Positions 7,200-15,431 of a stretch of DNA of 64,000 nt are shown here, piece by piece (positions within the stretch are counted from its first letter, which is position 1; each line of letters starts with the position of its first letter). The stretch is taken from positions 1 to 64,000 of the forward strand of contig JBAZBJ010000006.1 of NCBI GenBank assembly GCA_041671525.1, given 5' to 3'. The notes beneath the pieces were generated by a model. The model made no database searches and was not told where the DNA came from. It was given only the letters and a program-made list of their open reading frames with translations. Origin of the DNA: UBA11098 sp041671525. Its GTDB lineage: Bacteria; Patescibacteriota; Minisyncoccia; Moranbacterales; UBA2206. Position numbers and translations under genes: made by a program.

Positions 7200-7889
7200 C
7201 TATTTTTTCGATATTATTTTTTTGCAAAATGCATCAGCTAACAGCATTAACTTTCTTTGAATTGCGACGTGGCCGCATCGTAGATGACAAACACCCTTAT
7301 AGTGAGGGTAGGTTGCTTTGCCTAATGTCCTTTTGTCTATGTTTACCTGTTTAAAATTATTTAATGGCAGTCCTAATGTTTTTGACCAGTAAAGTTTCAT
7401 TTTTTCCGGATTCTGGTCAGCGCGTAATCCTAGCTCGCATTTTATAGTATTCAAATCTACATTATAAACATTTTTTAAGGCCGCTAAAAAAAATTGTAAT
7501 ATCATTGGGTCAGAACTACCAAGAGCAGTTTGACAATGTTTTTTTGCACCCTCGCCTAGGTAGAGAAAGGCTAATGCTAGCTCAAGAAAAGCAATGTTGT
7601 GGACGTCTATTGTCTTCAGAGTTTCTTTGGTAGCTTCTTCTGCTTCCTTGATGCGCCTGTTTTTTTGTGCGTTATGCCAGAGCACTGCTTTTTTACGTGC
7701 TTCCCTTAGGGCATCAAACTTATTTTTTAGTAAAATAGACTCCTGTTTTTTTGAAAGTGTAATATCTTTGAACCAGCCACTCAAAGTAGAGCGTGGTATG
7801 CCCAGACTCTTTTCAATTTTAATCATAGAAAGGCCGCACTTTCTTTGTGCAATGGCAGTTTCTTTTAATTCGTACCACTTGGATTTCAT
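7200..7889 (-). CDS. HTH plus LAGLIDADG-like protein abutting tRNA-Val
   Basis: This 229-residue protein is a paralogue of the gene at 22690-23364. The two share an N-terminal helix-turn-helix (about residues 12-45, with P-x-STLSxW), then LALAFLYLGEGAK (about 107-119), GSSDPMILQFFLAALK, RADQN (about 160) and IDKRTLGK followed by YKGVC. The LYLGEG segment followed by G-x-S-x-P looks like a degenerate LAGLIDADG motif, so I infer a homing-endonuclease-related fold with an HTH in front. The stop codon TAG is followed with no gap by tRNA-Val. The promoter's expected start point falls on the ATG, so the message is probably leaderless. No verified function. Confidence 0.6.
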   Translation of the reverse strand: MKSKWYELKETAIAQRKCGLSMIKIEKSLGIPRSTLSGWFKDITLSKKQESILLKNKFDALREARKKAVLWHNAQKNRRIKEAEEATKETLKTIDVHNIAFLELALAFLYLGEGAKKHCQTALGSSDPMILQFFLAALKNVYNVDLNTIKCELGLRADQNPEKMKLYWSKTLGLPLNNFKQVNIDKRTLGKATYPHYKGVCHLRCGHVAIQRKLMLLADAFCKKIISKK

Positions 7890-7895
7890 GTATAA

Positions 7896-7924
7896 AGTAT
7901 AGCATCAATAGTACGAATAGACAA
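7896..7924 (-). promoter_or_regulatory. Promoter of the HTH/LAGLIDADG-like gene
   Basis: On the minus strand: TTGTCT, 17 nt, TATACT. The start is expected at the A of the ATG at 7889. tRNA-Val may be co-transcribed from here. Confidence 0.6.
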
Positions 7925-7977
7925 TGTATTTTTAAATTGCTTTTCTAATCTTATTTTAAAATTGTCGCTAAGTCAAC

Positions 7978-8003
7978 AAAAGCAGGAATAACCCTGCTTT
8001 TTT
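7978..8003. terminator. Terminator of the membrane protein gene at 8027
   Basis: AAAAGCAGG, short loop, CCTGCTTTTTT. It has T-tracts on both strands. Confidence 0.75.
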
Positions 8004-8026
8004 GTGGCGTTACGCTTGGTAGGTTT

Positions 8027-8998
8027 TTATTTTTCCGTAAAGGTTACGGGATCTGGAGTGGCGACTGGATTGGGAATTTTTTCAGCGGCGGATTCGGTGA
8101 CTTTTTCTTCGACTTTCGGTTTGGCGATTTCGTGGAAGAAGAGCACCCAGGCGGTTTGGGTAAAGGTTTCATAGATGGAGCGGGCGGCGAGGAAAAGAAT
8201 TATGAAAAATATAGCCGCGATAACTGCGATGATGATGGCGCCAATCTTGCTGAAGAGGAGATAGAAGATGCCACCGATAATGAGAAAGACAATGGCCAGG
8301 CAGAAGATAGCTAGGAGCGCAGCCAGACCAACAGCGATGGAGAGCGGGATAAAGAGCAGACCCATGATGATGCTCACACCCAGATTTTTGAGGAAGAGCG
8401 CATAGGCGTTTTCCAAAGCTGGTTTGATTGCGAGATCGCCCAGGACAACATATAGGTCACCAAATACGCGCAGGTAAACCAGCAAAATTATCAGGGGTAT
8501 AATCAGGGCTACGCCGGCGAGGGCCAAAATTGTGCCCAAGATGTAGGAATGACTAATAAAAAGGAAGACAATCGGGATCAAAATGATAAAGAGAATAATA
8601 ATGGCAGCCAGAACAAGCAGGAGGTTGAGTCCGAGGATGCGCCAAAAATATTTCTGGCCGTGTGCGAAGCCGGATTTGAAGGTGGTGATTTCATTTTTGG
8701 TGATGGCGTGAGCTGATTTGATGAGAGCGCCGCGACTGATGATGCTAAGAACAGTGATGACTATGAAGACAACTAGTAATATCACCATAAGAAATATCAT
8801 CAGCCCGATGTGCTGGCTCATGAAGCTGGAAACTTGTTCGCCGATAACCTTGGCCTGCTCGTTTGATCCGGAATTGCGATAGTTGAAGGAGCTGCCTGCG
8901 CCGGCCAGCGTGATGAAAAAACCAAACCACCAAAGGTGTTTGTTGTGCCAGGTGATGGTCCAGGCCTTTTTGATAATGTCGAGATAATTTATGCTCAT
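8027..8998 (-). CDS. Polytopic membrane protein of unknown function
   Basis: The 323-residue protein starts MSINYLDIIKKAWTITWHNKHLWWFGFF and has about six long hydrophobic segments through residue 285. A charged tail follows (KPKVEEKVTESAAEK). The N-terminal W-x-x-xW-x-N-K-x-LWWFG pattern is common to a group of uncharacterised bacterial membrane proteins, some of them related to glycerophosphodiester phosphodiesterase membrane domains. I cannot assign a function. It is followed by a terminator and preceded by a 100-bp repeat element that separates it from ftsH on the same strand. Confidence 0.7.
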   Translation of the reverse strand: MSINYLDIIKKAWTITWHNKHLWWFGFFITLAGAGSSFNYRNSGSNEQAKVIGEQVSSFMSQHIGLMIFLMVILLVVFIVITVLSIISRGALIKSAHAITKNEITTFKSGFAHGQKYFWRILGLNLLLVLAAIIILFIILIPIVFLFISHSYILGTILALAGVALIIPLIILLVYLRVFGDLYVVLGDLAIKPALENAYALFLKNLGVSIIMGLLFIPLSIAVGLAALLAIFCLAIVFLIIGGIFYLLFSKIGAIIIAVIAAIFFIILFLAARSIYETFTQTAWVLFFHEIAKPKVEEKVTESAAEKIPNPVATPDPVTFTEK

Positions 8999-9006
8999 AT
9001 ATCTTT

Positions 9007-9110
9007 GTCATCCTGAACTTGATTCAGGATCTAATTAGGAGCTTAAAGTTACCACAAAGCATTAGATTCCGGTTCAAGCCTGCCTACCGGCAGGCAGGCC
9101 CGGAATGACA
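9007..9110. repeat. R3 repeat with a nested R2 palindrome
   Basis: GTCATCCTGAAC to CCCGGAATGACA, an imperfect inverted repeat of the GTCATTCCGGA type. An R2 palindrome is inserted at 9079-9098. It fills the gap between two genes. Confidence 0.8.
9079..9098. repeat. R2 palindrome
   Basis: CCTGCCTACCGGCAGGCAGG, nested in an R3 element. Confidence 0.85.
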
Positions 9111-9112
9111 TG

Positions 9113-11008
9113 CTACACCGTTTTCGTTTCTTCGCCCTTCTCTTCTTCCTTTTTGATTTCTTCTACAATCTTTTCCGCCGGTTTGACTTTGGGCGCAATG
9201 CCCACGATGGCGTTGAATTCTTCCTGTTCAATGGTTTCTTTTTCAATTAGAACTGCGACAATTTTTTCCAGCATTTCTTTTTTGTCATTGAGCAATTTTT
9301 CGGCGGTCGCATAGGCAGTGTGCATGAATTGGGTCACCTGCTTGTCGATGTCCTCGGCGGTTTTTTCAGAATAATTTTTTTCTTCATTCATTTCCTTGCC
9401 CAAGAAAACCATTTCTTCTTTGTGACCAAAGGTGCGTGGTCCCAGATCACTCATGCCATAGCGGGTCACCATATTACGCGCCATCGCGGTCGCTCGCTCC
9501 AAATCATTGGAAGCGCCGGTAGTCACGTCGCCAAATTTTAATTTTTCACTGACATAACCGCCGACCAGCACGGCCAGTTCGTCGACGAAATAACTCTTGG
9601 TCAAAAGCCGGCGATCCTTTTCCGGAGCGGACAAAGTGTAGCCGCCCGCGGTGCCACGCGAAATGATGGAAACTTTTTGCACCGGATCAGCGTTCGGCAA
9701 AATGGCACCGGTCAAGGCGTGGCCGGCTTCATGATAAGCGATGACTTGTTTTTCTTGTTCATCAATCATGCGACTTTTGCGTTCCGGCCCGAGGATGACT
9801 TTTTCAATGGACTCGGCCAATTCGATAGTTTCAATGTGTTTTTTGCCCCGGCGCGCGGCCAAAATGGCCGCCTCGTTGGTTAGATTGGAGAGATCAGCTC
9901 CGGAAAAACCAGAGGTGCGCTCCGCAATGGTGCGCAAGTTGATCGTTTCTTCCAAAGGCTTGTTTTTGGAGTGAATTTTCAAAATTTCTAGCCGTTCTTC
10001 AATGTCTGGCAGATCCATCACCACGCGGCGGTCAAAACGTCCGGGTCGCAGCAAGGCCGGATCCAAAACATCCGGTCGGTTGGTGGCCGCAATCACAATT
10101 ACATTGGTGTTGGTATCAAAGCCGTCCATCTCAACCAGAATCTGATTTAAGGTTTGTTCACGCTCATCATGTCCGCCACCCAAACCGGCGCCGCGGTGGC
10201 GACCAACCGCATCAATCTCGTCGATGAAAACAATGGCCGGCGCATTTTTCTTGGCCTGTTTGAAAAGATCACGCACGCGCGATGCTCCCACACCGACAAA
10301 CATTTCCACAAATTCCGAACCCGAGATGTTGAAGAAGGGTACATTGGCTTCCCCCGCCACCGCGCGGGCGATCAAAGTCTTGCCGGTGCCCGGTGGTCCG
10401 AGCAATAGCACACCCTTGGGAATCTTGGCACCCAACTTTAAAAACTTCTGCGGATGCTTCAAAAATTCCACAATTTCTTCCAGTTCGTTCTTGGATTCTT
10501 TGGCGCCAGCTACATCTTTGAAAGTCACGCGGTTCTTTTTGTCTTTCGGATCAGTCATGCGGGCACGGGAAGTGCCGAAGGACAAGGCTTGTGCGTTCCC
10601 TCTCTGTGCTTGGCGCAGCATGAACCAGATGAAAGCGCCGATCAGCAAAAATGGCAGCAGGAACGGCAATACGGAGTTTAGCCAGAAGGACGAAGTAGAT
10701 TCGCCCTTGATATTAATATTGATGGCGGCCAATTTCGCTTGGTCGACATTGTAGTTTTTCAAGGATTCGGTGATGCCAGCCTCCGCTTCTTTGATGGATT
10801 TCTCGGTTTTACCATCAGTCATGGTGATTGTCAGATCGTTACTATTCACATCAATTTGCTTGATTTTGCCTTCGTTGATCTGTGAAACAAGCGTGCTGAG
10901 AGAAATTTCTGCCGGTTTAGTACCGGGACCGGAATAAAGTACAAAAAGCGCGGCAATAAGCAAAAAGATCAAAACGGCTGAAGCAATGTTCTTGATTAAC
11001 TTGTTCAT
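9113..11008 (-). CDS. ftsH: ATP-dependent zinc metalloprotease FtsH
   Basis: The 631-residue product has two N-terminal membrane segments (about 7-26 and 110-131) flanking an extracytoplasmic domain. These are followed by an AAA+ domain with Walker A GPPGTGKT (204-211), Walker B VFIDEIDAVG and second-region-of-homology TNRPDVLDPALLRPGRFDRR. The M41 peptidase domain has the zinc site HEAGH near residue 425. FtsH degrades misfolded membrane proteins and unstable regulators at the inner face of the membrane. The C-terminus is a charged low-complexity tail. All key residues are present and the length is normal. Confidence 0.98.
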   Translation of the reverse strand: MNKLIKNIASAVLIFLLIAALFVLYSGPGTKPAEISLSTLVSQINEGKIKQIDVNSNDLTITMTDGKTEKSIKEAEAGITESLKNYNVDQAKLAAININIKGESTSSFWLNSVLPFLLPFLLIGAFIWFMLRQAQRGNAQALSFGTSRARMTDPKDKKNRVTFKDVAGAKESKNELEEIVEFLKHPQKFLKLGAKIPKGVLLLGPPGTGKTLIARAVAGEANVPFFNISGSEFVEMFVGVGASRVRDLFKQAKKNAPAIVFIDEIDAVGRHRGAGLGGGHDEREQTLNQILVEMDGFDTNTNVIVIAATNRPDVLDPALLRPGRFDRRVVMDLPDIEERLEILKIHSKNKPLEETINLRTIAERTSGFSGADLSNLTNEAAILAARRGKKHIETIELAESIEKVILGPERKSRMIDEQEKQVIAYHEAGHALTGAILPNADPVQKVSIISRGTAGGYTLSAPEKDRRLLTKSYFVDELAVLVGGYVSEKLKFGDVTTGASNDLERATAMARNMVTRYGMSDLGPRTFGHKEEMVFLGKEMNEEKNYSEKTAEDIDKQVTQFMHTAYATAEKLLNDKKEMLEKIVAVLIEKETIEQEEFNAIVGIAPKVKPAEKIVEEIKKEEEKGEETKTV

Positions 11009-11015
11009 GGTGAAT

Positions 11016-11077
11016 CCCTACGAATTACGAATCTGTACGCCTGCCTGCCGGTAGGCAGGAATGTACGAATTACGCAT
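11016..11077. repeat. R4 repeat with a nested R2 palindrome
   Basis: It starts CCCTACGAATTACGAAT and ends ATGTACGAATTACGCAT. An R2 palindrome (11040-11059, CCTGCCTGCCGGTAGGCAGG) interrupts it. It lies upstream of ftsH and downstream of tilS. Confidence 0.8.
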
Positions 11078-11117
11078 CCTTATTAAATAGTTAATAATAT
11101 ACGATATACGATACGAG

Positions 11118-12071
11118 TTACGCGATACGCGACAGTATAACTTTATCACCCTTTCTGGTCAATTTCAAGCCTTTAAATACTACAACCTGATTCTTGCTTT
11201 TCGTACTGCGCAGCGCCTTCAGCACTTCCTCGATGTGGCTAGCTTCAATATCCTTCAAATCGCTGCGTTCCCTTCCTATATATAGGAGGAGAACTCGCCG
11301 TTGCAAAGCCGGATGTAGTGTGAGCAATTTTTTGATGCTCAGTTCCTTTTGCTTTCCCAGCAAAGCTTCAGCGTAACTGTTTAGAAAGTCATAATCCTCA
11401 GCAATGGAAGTCGTGGCGCCAAAGATGGTTTCCTTGATTGCTGGATTGAAGTTTTTTTCCAGGTATGGGATGAGTTTATTGCGGATTTTGTTTCGCAGGA
11501 ATAAATTTTCCCGATTCGTCCTATCCGTCCGATACGTCAGATTGTTGTTTTTCAAATATTCCAAAATTTCTTTTCGTGAAATTCCTAACAACGGACGAAT
11601 AATTTTTTCAGTTTTGAATTTCATTGCAGAAAGTCCTTGCAGTCCGGATCCCCTCATTACGCGCATTAAAAAAGTTTCCACTTGATCATCAGCATTATGC
11701 GCGACCGCAATCAGATCAAAATCATTTTCAGTTCGTACGTCTTCAAAAAATTGATAACGCATTTCGCGTAGCTTGTTTTCCGAAGCAGAATTTTTTTGCA
11801 GCACCGGCATCATGACCGAAAATTGCAGACCATACTTTTCCGCCAGACTTTCCACAAACAATTCATCCTTGTCCGAGTCTTTCCCACGCAATCCATAATT
11901 CACATGAGCAACAGTCAGCTCCAAATCATACTTCGGCGCCAGCTTGGACAGCACATCCAACAGACACACGCTATCCGGTCCCCCGCTCACACCCACCACA
12001 ATTTTCGAACCTCTTTCAAAAAGCCCGTGTTGGAAGATGGTGTTTTGAATTGTTTTAATCAGGTTTTTCAT
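11118..12071 (-). CDS. tilS: tRNA(Ile)-lysidine synthase
   Basis: The 317-residue protein has the PP-loop ATP pyrophosphatase motif GVSGGPDSVCLLDVL (about 28-42), the HVNYGLRG segment, and AHNADDQVETFLMRVMRGSG, the conserved HxxDDxxET signature. TilS modifies the wobble C of tRNA-Ile(CAT) to lysidine so that AUA is read as Ile. The protein is the short form without the C-terminal domains of the E. coli enzyme. It is separated by only 2 nt from the upstream kinase gene, so the two are co-transcribed. Confidence 0.93.
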   Translation of the reverse strand: MKNLIKTIQNTIFQHGLFERGSKIVVGVSGGPDSVCLLDVLSKLAPKYDLELTVAHVNYGLRGKDSDKDELFVESLAEKYGLQFSVMMPVLQKNSASENKLREMRYQFFEDVRTENDFDLIAVAHNADDQVETFLMRVMRGSGLQGLSAMKFKTEKIIRPLLGISRKEILEYLKNNNLTYRTDRTNRENLFLRNKIRNKLIPYLEKNFNPAIKETIFGATTSIAEDYDFLNSYAEALLGKQKELSIKKLLTLHPALQRRVLLLYIGRERSDLKDIEASHIEEVLKALRSTKSKNQVVVFKGLKLTRKGDKVILSRIA

Positions 12072-12073
12072 AA

Positions 12074-12646
12074 TTATTTTTTGCTTTCAACAAACTCCAT
12101 CACTTTTCCAAAAACTTCTTCAATGGAAAGATTTGTGGTGTCGATTACAAAGTCATAATTACTTTCATCATCCTGATGAATATTATAAAGATTAAAGTAT
12201 CTCTCACTGTCATCCTTGCGTCTTCGGAGTATGCTTTGTTGGATGTTTTCGACCGTATCTAGATTAGAATCTTCATTGCCGCGGTTATGCGCTTCAGAAA
12301 GCGCCTTAAAGATTCGTTCCGCTGCTGCATCGGGGTCGACTTTTAAATAAATCTTTAATGAATTTGGAAGAAGGTGCCACGCGGTGCGGCCTTCAATAAC
12401 AAAAGACTTTTCTTTTTCAGCCAGAGTTATCATGTAGTCATCGATTTCTTTTTCCAAGGCAGGATTTTCCTTAAGTAGTTTTCGAAAGGCGACTAAAGTC
12501 ACCCCCTTTTTCTGAGCTTTGTCTCTGAAAATCTGACCCATATAATAACGCGGAATATTCAATTTTTCCGCTACCATCTTGGCGATGGTGCTCTTGCCGG
12601 AGCCTTCCTGGCCGTTGAAGGAGATAATAAAAATATTGGATTTCAT
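12074..12646 (-). CDS. Small P-loop kinase, cytidylate-kinase-like
   Basis: The 190-residue protein has Walker A NGQEGSGKST (11-20), a GRTAWHLLP segment, and the pattern of the cytidylate-kinase-like P-loop family (short NMP kinases such as CMP kinase). These transfer phosphate from ATP to a nucleoside monophosphate. It lacks the full length of bacterial Cmk (about 220) and could have another substrate. It is coupled with tilS (2-nt gap) and diverges from the protein-kinase-like gene at 12710. Confidence 0.75.
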   Translation of the reverse strand: MKSNIFIISFNGQEGSGKSTIAKMVAEKLNIPRYYMGQIFRDKAQKKGVTLVAFRKLLKENPALEKEIDDYMITLAEKEKSFVIEGRTAWHLLPNSLKIYLKVDPDAAAERIFKALSEAHNRGNEDSNLDTVENIQQSILRRRKDDSERYFNLYNIHQDDESNYDFVIDTTNLSIEEVFGKVMEFVESKK

Positions 12647-12709
12647 GGTAATTTTGGCTAATATTTGTTATTATTGTTGCATAGCCAAGGTAAATTGTAA
12701 ATTATTTTT

Positions 12710-13405
12710 ATGTTTAGCGCAGAAACAACGATTCAAAAATATGGTCCGGAAAAAGAAGTTAAGTTGGAAGATTATGAGACTGAAATAATAGAATATGTAG
12801 AATCGGTCGAGAAGATGGAAAATTCGATCGGTATCGGTCGCACCGCGGAGGTTTTTTATTCCAAGACAAACCCGGGGATGTGTTTCAAAATCATCCATGA
12901 CAAAGAATTTTACCAAAACGATGTTATCAAAGAGGGTCATTTTTTGGACAAGGTTGAAAAGATTAAAAGTACAGTGAAGACTCCCCGACCCTATTATGCA
13001 CTGATTAATGTTAAAAAAGATTATCATGTGCTAGTTATGGAAAAATTGAACGCCTTCAGTGTGGAAGATTTGATGGAGGGTCGGGAAGAAAATCTGCCAG
13101 CTGGGTTTGATCGCCGAAAATTCATCAATGAGCTGAAGGAGTTTTTTCAAATTATGCATGAGCAAAAAAAGATTTTTCATCGTGATGCGCATGGCGGCAA
13201 CATCATGATCGAGCGGGAAACCGGGCGTCCATGCGTGATTGATTTCGGGACAGCCAAAGAAAGTTATATCAGCACGGAAAATCCGTATATTTATGTCGAT
13301 GCAATCGGAAAAGGTGCGCTATATACCGATGATTTAGTCAGATTAGACAATATTAAGAAAGATTTGATCAACTATATAGCGGAACAAAAATCACTTGACA
13401 AATAA
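12710..13405 (+). CDS. Protein-kinase-fold protein (small aminoglycoside/eukaryotic-like kinase)
   Basis: The 231-residue protein shows a compact kinase fold: glycine-rich loop GIGRTAEV (41-48), candidate ATP-binding Lys60 (CFKII), hinge LVMEKL (108-113), catalytic loop HRDAHGGN (157-164, with Asp159 and Asn164) and metal-binding DFG (178-180). It could phosphorylate a protein or a small molecule; the HRDxHxxN loop is shared by both groups. The next gene (13466) has its own promoter inside this gene's last codons, so it may be regulated separately. Confidence 0.75.
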   Translation: MFSAETTIQKYGPEKEVKLEDYETEIIEYVESVEKMENSIGIGRTAEVFYSKTNPGMCFKIIHDKEFYQNDVIKEGHFLDKVEKIKSTVKTPRPYYALINVKKDYHVLVMEKLNAFSVEDLMEGREENLPAGFDRRKFINELKEFFQIMHEQKKIFHRDAHGGNIMIERETGRPCVIDFGTAKESYISTENPYIYVDAIGKGALYTDDLVRLDNIKKDLINYIAEQKSLDK

Positions 13406-13423
13406 TTTAGTTAATGCTATGAT
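13395..13423 (+). promoter_or_regulatory. Promoter of the 65-residue protein gene
   Basis: TTGACA, 17 nt, TATGAT, close to consensus. The -35 box overlaps the last codons of the kinase gene. Confidence 0.75.
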
Positions 13424-13465
13424 TGTAATCCAAATAAAACCAAGGGGAAAGGAGGCTGATCTATC

Positions 13466-13663
13466 ATGATCGATATCCCGGCAAGTTTAAAAGAAAGTGT
13501 CGTAGCTGCCGCAACTGAGCTTATAGCCTCCGACAGCGAGGACCTGCTCAAACTTCCGAACGATGAAATCTTCATATCTTTGAAGAGAAATCATGAGGAC
13601 TATCTATGTTTTGCGGATATTGATGTGCAGGGTAAGAAAGTTTACATTCTGCACAAAAAATAA
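13466..13663 (+). CDS. Small acidic protein of unknown function (65 residues)
   Basis: I do not recognise a family. The protein is short, has no membrane segment and mixes an N-terminal helical part (SLKESVVAAATELIASDSEDLLKLP) with a C-terminal part predicted as strands (CFADIDVQGKKVYILHKK). It has a very strong ribosome site (AAAGGAGG, 13448-13455), a near-consensus promoter and its own strong terminator. It is therefore probably highly expressed as a single-gene transcript. Confidence 0.75.
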   Translation: MIDIPASLKESVVAAATELIASDSEDLLKLPNDEIFISLKRNHEDYLCFADIDVQGKKVYILHKK

Positions 13664-13675
13664 GCGGCAAGAAGA

Positions 13676-13725
13676 CAAGCAACAAAAACGGGACCAATGA
13701 ATGGCCCCGTTTTATTATTGCTTGT
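13676..13725. terminator. Bidirectional terminator between the 65-residue gene and rpsA
   Basis: A long hairpin with core AAAACGGG and CCCGTTTT, extended by CAAGCAA and TTGCTTG. It serves convergent genes. Confidence 0.85.
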
Positions 13726-15159
13726 TTACTTCTTTTCTTTTTTGGCCTTAGGCTTTGCAACCTTCTTTTCTTTGGGCTCTTTCTTGGCCTTTTCGGCTTT
13801 GGCGGGTTTCTCCCCGCCTGCATCGTTATGCGAAGCATTGCGGGCAGGTTTCTTTTCTTTTACTTCCTTCGCAGGCTTTTCAACCTTTTCCGCCTTTTCA
13901 GTTTTCTCTTCTTTGACTTTTTCAGCCTTTTCTTTTTTTGCCTTATCGCCACCCATTACCAATGCTAATCCCATACGGTGATCTTTTGGTTCAACGGAAA
14001 GGATTTTCCAATCATATTCTTGGCCGGTCTTGATCAAGTCATCAATGTTCTTACCGGGATACATTTCCGACATTTCGCTGATGTGGGCCAAGCCGTGGAT
14101 GTCTTTGTTCAAGTAAACGAAAGCGCCAAAGTGATTGATCTTGTTGACTGTCCCCTTCACGATGTCGCCGGTCGTGTGTTTCAAGGTTGTCCAAGGATCT
14201 TTTTCCAGGGCGCGCATAGACAAGGAAATCTTGTCATTATCAATGCCGATGATCTTGGCCTGGACTTTTTGTCCCACTTTGACAATGTCGCGTGGATTTT
14301 CGATCAATTGCCAAGCCAATTCGGAAATGTGCACCAAACCTTCCAATTTGTCTTCTTCTGTTAGCTTGGTCGTATCGATATTGGGTGCAAAGAATTTCAC
14401 AAAGGCGCCAAAGTCCACGACACCACTGATTTCCCCGGTGACCACGTCACCCAAGGACAGACCGGAAATCACTTCGCGGTCTTTTTCTTTCTGGGCGGCC
14501 TTTTCTGACACAATCAGCTTCTCAGTTTCCCGGTCAGCGTCCAAAATGCGGACTTCCAGCTCCTGGTTGACCAATTTCTTGAGCAAAGTCAGAATCTTGT
14601 TCTTGTCGCCATCTTCCACGCGCGGATAGTTTTTGCCAGACAGTTGCGAAACAGGCAAGAAACCAGAGATGCCATTAATTTCCACCAAAAGGCCACCTTT
14701 GTTGGCGCTCAAAACACGCGTACCCACCTTTTCTTGGGTGTCACGCTTGCTTTCCAGGTCTTCCCAAGCTTTTTCATAGGAAGCTTCGCGGATGGAAAGT
14801 TCAATGTAACCATCTTCATTTTCCAAATCAGTGATAGTGGCGGTCACCTTGGTGCCAATTTTCAATTTGCCGCTGCCCATGCCGTCTTTGATCTCGCGAC
14901 CCAGCACGATACCGGTGCCAAAGGGCTCAATGTCGAGATAAATGGCGTTGGTGCCAATTTCAATGACCATGCCCTCCACCACATCCCCAATTTCCGGGAA
15001 TTTCATGGTTGAATCTGACAGGAGTTGCCCCATCACAGAGGTGTCTTCCTCAGCAACAACATCATTTTTTGCTTCTTTTGAAGCTTTTTTAATGGGTTTT
15101 ACCTCATCTGTGTCGTGTGTTGGCATTTCGTCGACTAAGGTGTCTAAAATAGCGGTCAT
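13726..15159 (-). CDS. rpsA: Ribosomal protein S1-like, four S1 RNA-binding domains
   Basis: The 477-residue protein has four S1 (OB-fold) domains, at roughly residues 55-125, 140-210, 232-315 and 330-400, with typical IxxxNDxxSLSMRxLEKDPW and GAFVYL segments. S1 binds mRNA and helps the 30S subunit start translation. The tail after residue 405 is a Lys/Glu/Ala-rich low-complexity stretch. Within it, the peptide ARNASHNDAGGEKPA is encoded by a palindromic repeat (13814-13848) inserted in frame. The gene has a near-consensus promoter and a leader of about 150 nt that can fold, where autoregulation is plausible. Confidence 0.92.
   Translation of the reverse strand: MTAILDTLVDEMPTHDTDEVKPIKKASKEAKNDVVAEEDTSVMGQLLSDSTMKFPEIGDVVEGMVIEIGTNAIYLDIEPFGTGIVLGREIKDGMGSGKLKIGTKVTATITDLENEDGYIELSIREASYEKAWEDLESKRDTQEKVGTRVLSANKGGLLVEINGISGFLPVSQLSGKNYPRVEDGDKNKILTLLKKLVNQELEVRILDADRETEKLIVSEKAAQKEKDREVISGLSLGDVVTGEISGVVDFGAFVKFFAPNIDTTKLTEEDKLEGLVHISELAWQLIENPRDIVKVGQKVQAKIIGIDNDKISLSMRALEKDPWTTLKHTTGDIVKGTVNKINHFGAFVYLNKDIHGLAHISEMSEMYPGKNIDDLIKTGQEYDWKILSVEPKDHRMGLALVMGGDKAKKEKAEKVKEEKTEKAEKVEKPAKEVKEKKPARNASHNDAGGEKPAKAEKAKKEPKEKKVAKPKAKKEKK
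13814..13848. repeat. In-frame palindromic repeat in the rpsA tail
   Basis: On the coding strand it reads CCTGCCCGCAATGC, TTCGC, ATAACGATGCAGGCGG. It is open in the reading frame and encodes ARNASHNDAG. Confidence 0.6.
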
Positions 15160-15313
15160 TTGGTTAGTTTGTGGTTGGTAGTTTGTAGTTTTTAGCTATT
15201 TGCTACCGCCCTAAATTAAAAATTAAAAAATTCCCTGTTTAAAGGAAATTATTAAGAATATCGCACAAGCATTAAATCATGCTTATATTAAATTTTCTTA
15301 ATAATTAACTACT
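15160..15313 (-). promoter_or_regulatory. Long leader of rpsA
   Basis: The leader is about 150 nt. It contains TTAAGAAAATTTAATATAAG pairing with a downstream CTTGTGCGATATTCTTAA, closed by AAGCAT-GATTTA-ATGCTT (about 15240-15303), and then low-complexity AATTTTTAATT and CAAACTACC words near the start codon. S1 mRNAs are often autoregulated; that is inference here. Confidence 0.35.
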
Positions 15314-15319
15314 GAACTG

Positions 15320-15348
15320 ATTATAGGGCTCAGGCGGATTTATGTCAA
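15320..15348 (-). promoter_or_regulatory. Promoter of rpsA
   Basis: On the minus strand: TTGACA, 17 nt, TATAAT, full consensus. Confidence 0.85.
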
Positions 15349-15365
15349 GTTGCCGGCCAGTTAGC

Positions 15366-15394
15366 TTGATTGCGACCAGCTTTGGTGCTAAAAT
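15366..15394 (+). promoter_or_regulatory. Promoter of the metallo-beta-lactamase-fold gene
   Basis: TTGATT, 17 nt, TAAAAT, with a leader of about 30 nt. It diverges from rpsA. Confidence 0.5.
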
Positions 15395-15431
15395 TACTCA
15401 TGTAACAGTTAATTAAGCTTAAAATATCAAA

